From positions 1-37,134 of the forward strand of contig CAZCCV010000025.1 in the NCBI GenBank assembly GCA_964497515.1: 37,134 bases of DNA, in the 5' to 3' direction. Source of the DNA: CAZCCV01 sp964497515 (GTDB lineage: Bacteria > Armatimonadota > UBA5829 > DTLH01). Position numbers and translations under genes: made by a program. The number at the start of each line of letters is the position of its first letter. Within the stretch, counting starts at the first letter, position 1. Positions 15,605 to 24,282 of the stretch are shown here, one piece after another. The notes under the pieces were generated by a model, which saw only the letters and a list, made by a program, of their open reading frames with translations, did no database searches and was not told where the DNA came from.

Positions 15605-16210
15605 ATGGCTGAAAACGCGTTGATAATTGTGGATGTTCAGAAATGCTTTCTTCCTAGCGGATCGCTTTCAGTTCCAGACGGTGATCAGATTATCCCGGTA
15701 CTCAACAAATACATTCAGATCTTCAGCCGTCTGGGAATGCCCATCTATGCGACTCGCGACTGGCACCCCAAAGTAACGAAGCATTTTAAGGCTCAAGGCG
15801 GCAATTGGCCTGAGCACTGTGTAGAAAACACACCCGGTGCAGCGTTTGCCGATAACCTCGAGATGCCGAAGGATGTAGAGATTATCTCCAAAGGCACCGA
15901 CCCGGAATCGGAGGGCTACTCGGGATTTGAAGGCACGAACTCAGAAGGTCTGCTGCTGGAAGAATCGTTGAGGGATCGCGGAGTTCTCCATCTGTATATG
16001 GGTGGGCTCGCTACTGACTATTGCGTTAAATCGACTCTTCTGGAGGCACTGCAACGCGGTTTTAGAGCCACGTTGTTGATGGATGCCGTAAGAGGCGTCA
16101 ATTTGAACCCGCTGGATTCCAAAAAGGCGGTTGAGGCAATGATTAGAGCCGGCGCCAGGATGGCGAATCTGTCTGATGTGGAAGGCGAACTCGGATTGCT
16201 GGTTCGCTAG
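15605..16210 (+). CDS. pncA: nicotinamidase
   Basis: Isochorismatase-fold hydrolase that converts nicotinamide to nicotinate for NAD salvage. The catalytic triad is Asp10 (in IIVDVQ), Lys96 (in SKGTDP) and Cys140 (in ATDYCVKST). The metal ligands are Asp52 and His54 (RDWHP) and His71 (WPEHC). This full set separates it from other isochorismatase-fold enzymes. The length of 201 aa is normal. GGAGGTGA (15591-15598) lies 6 nt before the ATG. It is monocistronic, with its own TATAAT promoter. A separate nicotinamide-nucleotide deamidase domain is encoded in cinA at 26.8-28.0 kb, so the window holds two NAD-salvage deamidases. Confidence 0.93.
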   Translation: MAENALIIVDVQKCFLPSGSLSVPDGDQIIPVLNKYIQIFSRLGMPIYATRDWHPKVTKHFKAQGGNWPEHCVENTPGAAFADNLEMPKDVEIISKGTDPESEGYSGFEGTNSEGLLLEESLRDRGVLHLYMGGLATDYCVKSTLLEALQRGFRATLLMDAVRGVNLNPLDSKKAVEAMIRAGARMANLSDVEGELGLLVR

Positions 16211-16328
16211 GTTGATGAAAACCAGACAAATGGCACCATGCGTCAAGCTTATCAAAGACTGACTGCGGCCTGCGTAATCCATTTTTGCGCGCGTATCAGT
16301 GTTAGTACGGACAATAAAGTATATTACG

Positions 16329-16487
16329 TAGTCTTACGGATGTTAGCTTTTTCCTGCGTGTGTAATAATACGATTGTCCTAAGCAGTTGGACAATTCGGT
16401 AGTAATCCGAACCAGGGGCTGTCGTAAGACTAGTCTCTGCATCGCGAGGGCGCTTACGGCTTAAGGAGCCAGGCCGAGGCGCCCTCG
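16329..16487. other. structured non-coding region (candidate RNA or regulatory DNA)
   Basis: This is the core of a 357-bp gap between pncA and the convergent C25 protease gene. TAGTCTTACG (16329-16338) pairs perfectly with CGTAAGACTA (16423-16432) over 94 bases. Inside are two hairpins: ATTGTCC (16373-16379) with GGACAAT (16389-16395), and TCGG (16396-16399) with CCGA (16407-16410). Next comes CGAGGGCGC (16445-16453) paired with GCGCCCTCG (16479-16487), whose loop holds GGCT/AGCC. No coding frame in it is credible and no strong promoter is seen, so whether it is transcribed, and from which strand, is open. It does not match any RNA class I can recognise. Confidence 0.45.
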
Positions 16488-16509
16488 TCCTATGTACGCT
16501 GCAAAAGAG

Positions 16510-16538
16510 AAGCCGGCAAGCACTTCGCCTGCCGGCTT
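16510..16538. terminator. terminator between pncA region and C25 protease gene
   Basis: AAGCCGGCA (16510-16518) and TGCCGGCTT (16530-16538) form a perfect 9-bp stem with an 11-nt loop. On the minus strand, 30 bp after the protease stop, it is followed by CTCTTTTGC; on the plus strand by TCTGGTTTCTTG. It can work in both directions. Confidence 0.8.
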
Positions 16539-16567
16539 TCTGGTTTCTTGCTGACTGTTTCTGTAGG

Positions 16568-19500
16568 CTATTGACCGAAGTCCGTACCTCTCCTAGGAAG
16601 CACTCGGCGTCCGAGTTTCGTTTGGTTAACCTTGAAGCAGGAGCTGACACCAGTGACAGTTACAAACTGCCCGCTAGTGAACCCTGCACTTGGCCATTCT
16701 ATTCTGACTCCCACGTTTGGAACCGAATCGGTGGATGTGCCATCCTTGAGTCCGCTTCCGTCATCGATATAGAAATAGTTCGCGGAAGTCTGCGTGATAC
16801 GCCCTGCCACTTTGACGAGAGTACCGATGTTGTTCGGTCCGCGGGGCACGTCAACGCCGCTCTGTCCGGTTGGTGGTGTACCGTAGCCAACTCCTCCGAG
16901 AGCTCTTAACCCCATTGCAACAGGCTTGACAGCATCTGCATCGTCATCGAGAATAACGCTCTCAGCGACGATTTCTCGCTCGCCATTCCTGGTTCGGATC
17001 ACACCTTTAACTGTAACCAGTTTTCCCTCTTCAACACTTCCTGGCCAAGCCACACGTATACCGTGCAGAGTGCCCTGTTCCTGTATGTAGAAGCTGCCGT
17101 CCGACAAGCATGCGCTCACAACACAGCCTTGCTTAAACACTGTACTGCCATCGGCAGAGGTCTTCATATCTGAGATCGTCTCCACTGGCGCATAGTAACG
17201 TCCCCATATCTCCACATTGTCGATATTCCATCCAGCATAACTAGAACTCGAACTCGTGGGACCTATACCCCATCTGATAAATACCATCGGGCTTCCGTCT
17301 GCATACTGGGAAATATCGTAAGTATACCGCTGCCAGACGGTGTCTATAATCGGAGTAGCAGGGTTCGTCCAGATATCGTTCCAGACCACGCCGTTTGAAG
17401 ATATCTGTATAGAGGCTTCATCGTAGCCATTACCCTCGACTCCGAGCCATCTGTAAAACGCAAGCTGCGCACCAGATATATTGGCGCAATCAAGAGGTTC
17501 GGTAGTGAGATAATGCGTCGTACTGAGTTCATCCGGATAGTATCCGTTCAGATTGTATCCAAAGATGTATGGGCCATCGGTTCCGTACGAAGGATCATAA
17601 CCGTTGGCTCCACCGCCGCCAGACGGACGTCCAAACGCCCACATACCTTCGCGCAACCATCCCGGATCTGAGTCGAACGGGAAGAAGTAGACCCTCGAAG
17701 ACCCAGACAGAATGCTGAACATTCGGGTTCCCCAAACAGGATTCTGAGTCTGATGTTGCTGTTGCGACGAATCAGTTGCAACAACTCTGTAGTTGAACCA
17801 GTCTCCCGCGTTACCCGGCCCCGGTATACTTCCTGTAAACTCATTCGGATTGTTTGGATTGTTCGTTCGCGTCATTATGACTGTGCTCTGCAAGCCGCCA
17901 TTCTTCGACCAATACAGAACTGCCGAATTGATACCGAGGTTGTCGGTAATCGTTGCATATATCTGATAAGGACCTCTTGCCTGTGTGTTAGGCAAAGGTT
18001 CGTAGACGACGGTTGGAGGAATACTATCGACTATAACGTCGAACTGATAATAAGCAGCAGGCGCTCCGGCAGGTGCTGTCGCATGGCCACCGGTACTGTT
18101 CGCGACTATATAGTAACTGACAGTTGTTCCTGCCGGCTGAGCGGGAATGTAACATATATACGTATTGCCGCTGGCTTTGCTCATCTCAACCTGATTGTAC
18201 CCGCCGGTAGTCTTCCAGCTCAGCACAGGTTTTCCCGAAAGTCCGCCAGCAGGCGAGACTATTTCTGCTGAAACCATAAACGGCAGTGTCGTGATATCGG
18301 TGTCTCTAAGCGGAGTGTGCCGGATTAACGGTTTGGTCTGAATTCCCTCTAACTCAATGTCGTCAATGTTCCAGCCCGGATACGCTATAGAAGCATTTGT
18401 TGGGCCCATTCCCCAGCGCACATATACCGTCGGCTGACCATCTGCAAGAGAAGAAATGTCTATCGACTGTCGCACCCATTTGGAATCGCTAACGATATCG
18501 GGATTGACCCACACGGTGTTCCAGACTGTTCCGTTTGTAGAGACTTCTACCGTGGCGCGGTCGTTGGAGGGTTTGTGAACCCCGAGCCAGCGCCAGAAGA
18601 CGAGTGTTGTTTCGTCCATTATCGAACAGTCGAATGCGGTGCTTGTCAGGTATTCAGTGCTCTTCATACTGTTCGGATAATTGCCGTTCAGGTTGTAACC
18701 GTACACGTTATTACCGGTGTGGCCGGAGGTAGGATCCTGATTGTACGAACCTCCACCAGTAGGAATTCCATACTCCCACAGTCCTTCACACGTCCAGTTT
18801 GGATTGGTATCGAGCTTCTCGAGTTGGATACTCAGCTTCACTTCCATAGAGAGGCTCTTCGTGCTTGTCGTGAAGTCTGCATCCTGGCACTGAAGGGTGA
18901 ACTCGTATTGTCCAGATGATCTTGGAGTTCCAGTTATTGCACCATCCTGACGTACGGTGAGTCCATCTGGAAGTGAACCATCGGCCAGACTCCATCTGTA
19001 AGGGAGTCGTCCACCAGCAGCTTTGAGGTCCCAGAGGTAAGCCTGACCAACCTTCGCGACTGCGACGGAATTCGTTTCAATGGACATTGTTGTTGGCCAA
19101 GCCGGCTTGACAGTCGGGTCGCCATAAAGGTTGAAGACTACGTGGTTCGCCCATATATTATTCGGCAGTGTGACGTTCGTAGTCCACCAGGCGTCTCCAC
19201 TGGATAAGCGGTCTATGGCTATACATTTTGCATATTTGTAAGTCATCCCCGGATCGCTATCCGTATTAGCAAAGGATGTCTGCCCTGGATAGTACCAGGA
19301 CACACGGCTCGCCGAAATCGTCCCTATTGCACCGTTTCTAAGCAGCGAGTACCCGAGGTTGTTCGGATCTTCTGGATGACCATTCTCGCAAGACCCTTGA
19401 AATACGAATGCTGGTTTGGTGTCATCAAGTAAAGGACACTTGGGAGTTGAGAAAATATCTGACGCACCTTGTGTCCATCCGTGCGTTCCCCAGAAAACAA

Positions 19501-20926
19501 ACCCATAGCCCTTTTTCCATTCATTGAGAACGTTGTTCTCATTACAGGGCGTCATTTCTGGCGGAGGAATTATACCGTAATCCTCTTCATATATGCGGAA
19601 ATGGACGAGCTGTCCGGGTTTCGCAACGTCGGTTCTCAACGCCTCACCGAGGTGCCAGAGAGGAGTATTTGGATCGAGCGGTTCCAATGGAGTAAGCATC
19701 CGCTGTGCCCAGTTTCCAATACTGGGGTTTGTCTCGTAGTTAATTGTCTTCTGAAGTATTTTATCGAGGTCGGTAATCGAACCATAGTAAGGTATTCGAC
19801 CGATGATGACCTCAGGAATCCTATCTACACCTCCAGGACCAAAGTCCTGCTGTCCGTGCTCGTTCGGAGCCTCACCGTAGCGTCCATCGCCATCCAGATC
19901 CCAGTTGCCTGTAAGGTCTGCATAGTAGTAGTCCGACGGCCCATCTTCGTAGGCGCCAGTGCCGTTGCGAGGCCAGAGCATTTTCATCGGAACATTGCCG
20001 CTGTCCGGATGAGGATTACCTATAAGAATGCAGTATTCAGCCTTCGTGGCGTAGTTTTCCTGCAGCCACGCGCGAATCGCTTCAGACGCAGCATCACCTA
20101 CACCACCACCCCAATCGGTTTCCGTGGCTACAGTAACCGTGAAACCCATATTCGTCTTATGAGCTACGAAGTTCGCAAACTTGGTGCTGTTTGCAACGAT
20201 ATAGTCGGTAGTGATGATTGTGAGCGGTATGCCGGCTGCCAGTGGCGCCGGAGCGGGAGCTGCATACCATTGGCTCGCATCCCACGGGTTCTCCGCGATC
20301 TGTGAGAGTCTACCCGCCAGGAATGCCGGCGCAGCAGCTTTGTTAGTGATGCCAGGGATGCTCGCAACATCGTCGTAATTGAGAGCGACATCGCCTGATA
20401 CCAAATGAATCAGTTGCCCGCTTACGGGATTGTATCTATAGGGCCAAAAGACAACGCTAATGAGTCGATATGGACCAAGCTCACCGGCTCCGTCCATCAT
20501 AACAAAGTTGATTGGAAAGAACCTGTCCGCACCATAGACCGCCATATTGCGGCCATTCTGGATTGCCTTTCCTTTCCAATCCTCTATCGTCTGACCATCG
20601 ATTCTTGTAACAATTGGAGGAACTGGGGCGATATCGTATTCGTCCGGCAACTCCTCTTGAATTGCATTTCTGATCTCTATGGTAACCCTGCTCGGATCGA
20701 CATTCGAAGGCACAAGAATGTGCTTCACAACGTAAGGAAGCGCAGGATCACCAGGGGATGCATAGGCGGAAAAATCGGGGATAGATAAATGAGTCAACCC
20801 ATTACTATCTGCCTGAACTATGGCTTCTACACTAGTAAATGGGACGACAACAACACCAGCCACGGCGGCGACCGCCAACAGAACGATCAACACAACCGTG
20901 CAGGCCACGACTGCACGAACAGGCAT
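16568..20926 (-). CDS. secreted gingipain-like (peptidase family C25) multidomain protease
   Basis: Exported protein of 1452 aa. The order is: signal peptide or anchor (1-29); propeptide-like region (30-230); C25 catalytic domain (about 232-610) with the catalytic pair His482 in FWGTHGW and Cys513 in FQGSCENGH; an Ig-like putative-Ig (He_PIG) domain (about 615-700, DGAITGTPRSSGQYEFTL); beta-sandwich copy 1 (about 710-862); Ig-like modules (about 865-1070); beta-sandwich copy 2 (about 1089-1243); and two OB-fold-like C-terminal domains (about 1248-1327 and 1365-1448). The sandwich copies share LWEYGIPTGGG/MWAFGRPSGGG, YGYNLNG/FGYNLNG and GWNIDD/GWNIDN. AAAGGAG lies before the ATG. No Por-type sorting domain is recognised. 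It likely digests external protein or acts on the cell surface; the target is unknown. Confidence 0.85.
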   Translation of the reverse strand: MPVRAVVACTVVLIVLLAVAAVAGVVVVPFTSVEAIVQADSNGLTHLSIPDFSAYASPGDPALPYVVKHILVPSNVDPSRVTIEIRNAIQEELPDEYDIAPVPPIVTRIDGQTIEDWKGKAIQNGRNMAVYGADRFFPINFVMMDGAGELGPYRLISVVFWPYRYNPVSGQLIHLVSGDVALNYDDVASIPGITNKAAAPAFLAGRLSQIAENPWDASQWYAAPAPAPLAAGIPLTIITTDYIVANSTKFANFVAHKTNMGFTVTVATETDWGGGVGDAASEAIRAWLQENYATKAEYCILIGNPHPDSGNVPMKMLWPRNGTGAYEDGPSDYYYADLTGNWDLDGDGRYGEAPNEHGQQDFGPGGVDRIPEVIIGRIPYYGSITDLDKILQKTINYETNPSIGNWAQRMLTPLEPLDPNTPLWHLGEALRTDVAKPGQLVHFRIYEEDYGIIPPPEMTPCNENNVLNEWKKGYGFVFWGTHGWTQGASDIFSTPKCPLLDDTKPAFVFQGSCENGHPEDPNNLGYSLLRNGAIGTISASRVSWYYPGQTSFANTDSDPGMTYKYAKCIAIDRLSSGDAWWTTNVTLPNNIWANHVVFNLYGDPTVKPAWPTTMSIETNSVAVAKVGQAYLWDLKAAGGRLPYRWSLADGSLPDGLTVRQDGAITGTPRSSGQYEFTLQCQDADFTTSTKSLSMEVKLSIQLEKLDTNPNWTCEGLWEYGIPTGGGSYNQDPTSGHTGNNVYGYNLNGNYPNSMKSTEYLTSTAFDCSIMDETTLVFWRWLGVHKPSNDRATVEVSTNGTVWNTVWVNPDIVSDSKWVRQSIDISSLADGQPTVYVRWGMGPTNASIAYPGWNIDDIELEGIQTKPLIRHTPLRDTDITTLPFMVSAEIVSPAGGLSGKPVLSWKTTGGYNQVEMSKASGNTYICYIPAQPAGTTVSYYIVANSTGGHATAPAGAPAAYYQFDVIVDSIPPTVVYEPLPNTQARGPYQIYATITDNLGINSAVLYWSKNGGLQSTVIMTRTNNPNNPNEFTGSIPGPGNAGDWFNYRVVATDSSQQQHQTQNPVWGTRMFSILSGSSRVYFFPFDSDPGWLREGMWAFGRPSGGGGANGYDPSYGTDGPYIFGYNLNGYYPDELSTTHYLTTEPLDCANISGAQLAFYRWLGVEGNGYDEASIQISSNGVVWNDIWTNPATPIIDTVWQRYTYDISQYADGSPMVFIRWGIGPTSSSSSYAGWNIDNVEIWGRYYAPVETISDMKTSADGSTVFKQGCVVSACLSDGSFYIQEQGTLHGIRVAWPGSVEEGKLVTVKGVIRTRNGEREIVAESVILDDDADAVKPVAMGLRALGGVGYGTPPTGQSGVDVPRGPNNIGTLVKVAGRITQTSANYFYIDDGSGLKDGTSTDSVPNVGVRIEWPSAGFTSGQFVTVTGVSSCFKVNQTKLGRRVLPRRGTDFGQ

Positions 20927-20986
20927 CGCTTCTTCTCCTTTGTACTGCAGGCACTCTATGAGGTAGATGGCACCTGTCTTAATTGC

Positions 20987-21015
20987 ACTTTAACCCCTAA
21001 TGGTCCACCTGTCAA
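20987..21015 (-). promoter_or_regulatory. strong promoter of the C25 protease gene
   Basis: On the minus strand a perfect TTGACA (from 21010-21015) is followed after 17 bp by TAAAGT (from 20987-20992), 60 bp before the ATG. The gap 20927-21180 also holds a TCTCCT-GTG-AGGAGA palindrome (21064-21078) and the htrA terminator. Confidence 0.7.
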
Positions 21016-21142
21016 CTTAAGCCTATCCTTCGTTTCGACGAGAAGGAAATGGAGGCTATTCATCTCCTGTGAGGAGACTCTCATCAGAGATAATTGGTAT
21101 TTGGAGACTGAAAAGCTAGATACGTGGGAAAAATTGGAGTAA

Positions 21143-21165
21143 CCGGGCGGCGAGCTGCCGCCCGG
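21143..21165 (-). terminator. Rho-independent terminator of htrA
   Basis: CCGGGCGGC (21143-21151) and GCCGCCCGG (21157-21165) form a perfect 9-bp GC-rich stem with a 5-nt loop, 15 bp after the htrA stop. On the minus strand TTACTCCAATTTTT follows, so the T run is a little late. Confidence 0.75.
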
Positions 21166-21180
21166 CTTCAGTTGGAATTG

Positions 21181-22662
21181 CTAGTCAAGCGTCATTTCCG
21201 AAATGGTTGTACGGTCTCTTCGGATTATCAGCAGTAATGCGGTATCTCCTGCTTTCATATCGGAGACAGCTTTGTTGAACTGAGCCACATTGCTGATTGT
21301 GCTGTCGTTGATCTTTGTAATTACATCGCCCGGTTCAATTGGCGGGCGGGAGCGGCTGGCAGGGCTGCCCGTATCAACACTCCTTACCATAACGCCTTTC
21401 ACATCGGAACTCAACCTGAGACGGTTGATGACCTCCGGAGTAAGTTCGGTTACAGTAATTCCGGTCTTTGTAGCTTTTACATCTTCTGCCGAGGCTACAG
21501 ACTGATCGGAAGCATCGGCAACTGTAACCTTCAGAGTCACCTTTTTGCCATCGCGTAGAACGGTGATGGGGACAACAGTGCCCGGCTTGGTTCGCTCGAT
21601 AATTCTACGGAGGGCCGATACATCCGCCGTGTCTTTTCCGTCAACCTGGGTTATAACATCCATCGGCTGCAACCCGCCTTTGGCGGCAGGGCTTTCGTCT
21701 TCAATGGAATTGACCAGTGCGCCCTTTGATGTGCCAAGTGTCTTTGCCGCGGCCGGTGTAATGTCCCTTATCTCGACTCCTATTCGCCCCCACGACACTT
21801 TGCCGTGAGCAATAAGCTGATCCATTACATATTTCGCGGTATTAGATGGAACGGCAAAGCCAATTCCTGCGTTGGTACCGGTTGGAGACTCGATCATGGT
21901 GTTGATTCCAATTATTCTTCCATCAATGTCTACAAGCGGGCCACCCGAGTTACCGGGGTTGATTGAAGCGTCGGTTTGAATCATCTCTGAGTAGTCGCGT
22001 CTGCCTTCTGGCATTCCGCGATCCGGCACACTGGCCTGTCTCGCGACAGCACTTACGACGCCGACAGTGAGGCTGTTTGTGAGGCCGAACGGACTACCAA
22101 TAGCAATTGCCCATTGTCCCACTTTAACACTGTCCGAATCCCCAATCTTCGCGGTGGGGAGCCCCGCAGCTTCTATCTTAACGACTGCCAGGTCGTGCCG
22201 CGGGTCTCTCATCACTTTGCCAACAAATTCTCTTCCGTCGTCCAGCCGGACAGTGACTCTATCTGCTCCACCAACTACATGGTCGTTAGTGAGGATATAG
22301 CCATCGTTTCTGACTATTACCCCAGAGCCGGTAGAAGTGGCCTGCCGTTTCTGCCCTCCCCTTGGTATTACCTGCCCTGGACCGAACGGAAATCCTTGGA
22401 ATAGATCGTCGAAATCTGGCATACTCGGCGATGTGACAGTCTTCTCTGCCATAATGAAGACTACAGCCGGCTTGAGTTCATCGGCGATTGAAGTAAAAGC
22501 ATTTTGAATGCCTAACAAAGTGCTGCGGTCTGCTTTTGCAGCCGTTTCAGTGTCGATGGCGTACCCCGGTTGAAGCGAATGTACCGCAAACAGTGCTAAT
22601 CCCAGTACGAGTGCCAGCACAGAAGCGAGCAAAACTACATTGCGTTTTGTCGTGGTTGTCAT
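21181..22662 (-). CDS. htrA: HtrA/DegP-type periplasmic serine protease
   Basis: Envelope quality-control protease of 493 aa. An N-terminal membrane or signal segment (8-30) is followed by the trypsin-like domain with the triad His128 (TNDHVV), Asp157 (RHDLAVV) and Ser239 (GNSGGP), then two PDZ domains (about 290-385 and 400-490). DegP/DegQ have the same two-PDZ layout; the family members named DegS and HtrA/B of Bacillus have one. CAGGAGGAA precedes the ATG. It lies downstream of the ECF sigma and anti-sigma genes, which suggests it is an output gene of the envelope-stress response. The 170-bp gap to the anti-sigma gene contains an inverted repeat and may allow separate control. Confidence 0.93.
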   Translation of the reverse strand: MTTTTKRNVVLLASVLALVLGLALFAVHSLQPGYAIDTETAAKADRSTLLGIQNAFTSIADELKPAVVFIMAEKTVTSPSMPDFDDLFQGFPFGPGQVIPRGGQKRQATSTGSGVIVRNDGYILTNDHVVGGADRVTVRLDDGREFVGKVMRDPRHDLAVVKIEAAGLPTAKIGDSDSVKVGQWAIAIGSPFGLTNSLTVGVVSAVARQASVPDRGMPEGRRDYSEMIQTDASINPGNSGGPLVDIDGRIIGINTMIESPTGTNAGIGFAVPSNTAKYVMDQLIAHGKVSWGRIGVEIRDITPAAAKTLGTSKGALVNSIEDESPAAKGGLQPMDVITQVDGKDTADVSALRRIIERTKPGTVVPITVLRDGKKVTLKVTVADASDQSVASAEDVKATKTGITVTELTPEVINRLRLSSDVKGVMVRSVDTGSPASRSRPPIEPGDVITKINDSTISNVAQFNKAVSDMKAGDTALLLIIRRDRTTISEMTLD

Positions 22663-22741
22663 ACCCAGTTGTTCCTCCTGCTAACGTACGTCAACCAACA
22701 GCTTATACTGGCTGGAGCTCATTGGCTGACACAACAAACGT

Positions 22742-22796
22742 GGGGGCAGAAAAGCGACTGTCTAAGAGGCAGTGCACCGCTGTTGAACAGGCCCCC
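22742..22796 (-). promoter_or_regulatory. inverted repeat between anti-sigma gene and htrA
   Basis: GGGGGC (22742-22747) and GCCCCC (22791-22796) enclose a 43-nt loop that contains an ACTG/CAGT stem and the small palindrome CTGTTGAACAG (22780-22790). It lies just past the anti-sigma stop on the minus strand. It may reduce read-through into htrA; no T run follows. Confidence 0.35.
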
Positions 22797-22832
22797 GCTA
22801 CATATTTTAAGACGTCGGCGAGAGCCGCTCTG

Positions 22833-23375
22833 TTAATGCTGTTCGAAACTTGCAAATGTCATCATTTGAGAACTCTGCCACTCAGAATGCGTGGGTTCCG
22901 GCACAATACTATGAACTGTGCCACGGTTCAAAGGTACCGACATTAGCGGATACGGAGATGCGTACTCTGTCTGAGCTGCAACTGCAGGTGGATAATCAAC
23001 AGAATAGTCGGCGACACTGTACTCTTCGGATGGAGCGTGGAACACCAGCAGCATTATAGCTACTCCAAATGCAGCACAGCCTGCTGCAACGGGAGTGAGT
23101 CTGGATTTGGTATACACTCGAATCCCGTTTAGCACTCGCTGGTAGCCTGGTATTTGAACCTCGCCCAACAGGGCGCTTATTCGCTCTGCCAAGCCGGAAC
23201 GCGGCTCTGCATACGCAAGATGGGCTATGGCTTGTTTTGTGTCCCGCAGCGATTCATACTGCTCCTGGCACGAACCGCAGTCGTGCAGGTGCCTGCGTAT
23301 TTCCAGCATCTCCTCTCCGGTTAATTCACCATCAATATAAGCAGATATGAGGCTTGAAATGCGACGGCAATTCAT
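22833..23375 (-). CDS. membrane zinc-finger anti-sigma factor
   Basis: Single-pass membrane protein that should hold the neighbouring ECF sigma factor inactive. The N-terminal ZAS (zf-HC2) domain has the H-x3-C-x2-C motif in HLHDCGSC. One membrane helix (TPVAAGCAAFGVAIMLLVF) is followed by a Tyr/Pro/Ser-rich extracytoplasmic tail of about 65 residues. The start is ATG 23375 (MNCRR), with AGGTGG 5 nt upstream; a GTG at 23384 adds three residues. It is 58 bp after the sigma gene and before htrA. Release in such systems is usually by regulated proteolysis or by zinc loss; the sequence does not show which. The C-terminal tail has no recognised sensor fold. Confidence 0.88.
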   Translation of the reverse strand: MNCRRISSLISAYIDGELTGEEMLEIRRHLHDCGSCQEQYESLRDTKQAIAHLAYAEPRSGLAERISALLGEVQIPGYQRVLNGIRVYTKSRLTPVAAGCAAFGVAIMLLVFHAPSEEYSVADYSVDYPPAVAAQTEYASPYPLMSVPLNRGTVHSIVPEPTHSEWQSSQMMTFASFEQH

Positions 23376-23433
23376 TTTTACCACCTACCTTACAGCTCGA
23401 CCGAAACCTCGTTAAGGGTCAAGCCAACACGCG

Positions 23434-24009
23434 CTATTCGAGTTGTGCTGTGTATGTCTTAAGCCTATCTCTAAGCAGCTTCCTGCCACGGTGTATCCGC
23501 GACCTCACCGTACCTATCGAACAACTCATAGCATCTGCAATCTCTTCGTACGACAGACCTTCTATATCAGCATAGATAACTGCCAGACGAAAATCCTCTG
23601 GTATGGAGCCTAACGCACTCTGGATTCGCGAGTCCATCTCTCTGGACATTAGCTGACCTTCCGGACCATCGGCTGTATCCGGAATCTCCATCAGCGTTTC
23701 TCCATCTTCTGTTGCAATCGGCTGATCCAGCGACCTCATCTGTGCTTTTGGCCGCTTCCTCAGCATATCTATGTATACGTTGGACATGATCTTATACAGC
23801 CAACTATCAAAAGGGAGTTCCCGCTTGTACTGTGAAAAGAAGCGAAACGCCCTTATAAACGCTTCCTGCGTGACGTCTTCCGCATCTGCGTGATTACCAG
23901 CCATTCGGAAGGCGACGTTATACGCCTGCTTGTGGTATCTCTCCACTAGCTGGTCAAACGCCTGTCTCTCTTCTGCTGCCACACTGGCTGTTGTCTCAAT
24001 CAACCCCAC
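23434..24009 (-). CDS. ECF-family RNA polymerase sigma factor (SigW/RpoE-like)
   Basis: Sigma factor of 191 aa with only regions 2 and 4. Region 2 includes YHKQAYNVAFRMAGN and the core-binding DAEDVTQEAFIRAFRFF. An acidic linker follows, and region 4 includes AVIYADIEGLSYEEIADAM and GTVRSRIHRGRKLLRD. The start is GTG 24009, with GGAGG 8 nt upstream. The next gene is its zinc-finger anti-sigma factor and the third is htrA, a layout used for envelope stress in many bacteria. A GGAACTT-N16-CGTA promoter precedes it, so it probably drives its own expression. Its exact ECF group is not assigned here. Confidence 0.93.
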   Translation of the reverse strand: MGLIETTASVAAEERQAFDQLVERYHKQAYNVAFRMAGNHADAEDVTQEAFIRAFRFFSQYKRELPFDSWLYKIMSNVYIDMLRKRPKAQMRSLDQPIATEDGETLMEIPDTADGPEGQLMSREMDSRIQSALGSIPEDFRLAVIYADIEGLSYEEIADAMSCSIGTVRSRIHRGRKLLRDRLKTYTAQLE

Positions 24010-24034
24010 TCACGTGGCCTCCACTTATTTACAC

Positions 24035-24061
24035 TACGCCTATATGTTATAGAAAAGTTCC
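24035..24061 (-). promoter_or_regulatory. ECF-type autoregulatory promoter
   Basis: On the minus strand GGAACTT (from 24055-24061) and CGTA (from 24035-24038) are 16 bp apart. GGAAC-type -35 and CGTA-type -10 elements are typical of ECF sigma factors. Transcription would begin shortly before the GGAGG of the sigma gene. Confidence 0.55.
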
Positions 24062-24159
24062 CGTGGGAGGCTGGAGCTAATACCAGCACCCTTTGTAAAT
24101 TATAGCTTAACACAGACGCAATATCAAGTCTAAATAATGATACCAACGTGTTCAATAAT

Positions 24160-24203
24160 GGTCGGCACGCCTTACGTGATCAGATGTTTGCAGCGTACCG
24201 ACC
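24160..24203 (-). terminator. inverted repeat downstream of thi4
   Basis: GGTCGGCACGC (24160-24170) pairs with GCGTACCGACC (24193-24203) with one C-A mismatch; the loop is 22 nt. It lies about 80 bp after the thi4 stop on the minus strand and is followed by ATTATTGAAC. It is a plausible terminator for thi4, but the T tail is poor. It is the main structure in the 24010-24282 gap. Confidence 0.45.
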
Positions 24204-24282
24204 ACCGCACGCACTCAGATTACCCTATAGCCAAACTGGTTAAAACGAATATGCAGAGAGCTCATTATGGTGCTGTGTGAAG

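Noticed and set aside
16324..16650. 108-codon minus-strand frame over the 16.3-16.6 kb gap
   Set aside because: It runs through two strong hairpins and into the protease gene in the wrong frame; composition is Arg/Ser-rich as in random frames.
19469..20305. 278-codon open frame antisense to the C25 protease gene
   Set aside because: It overlaps the catalytic domain coding region entirely and has no family features.
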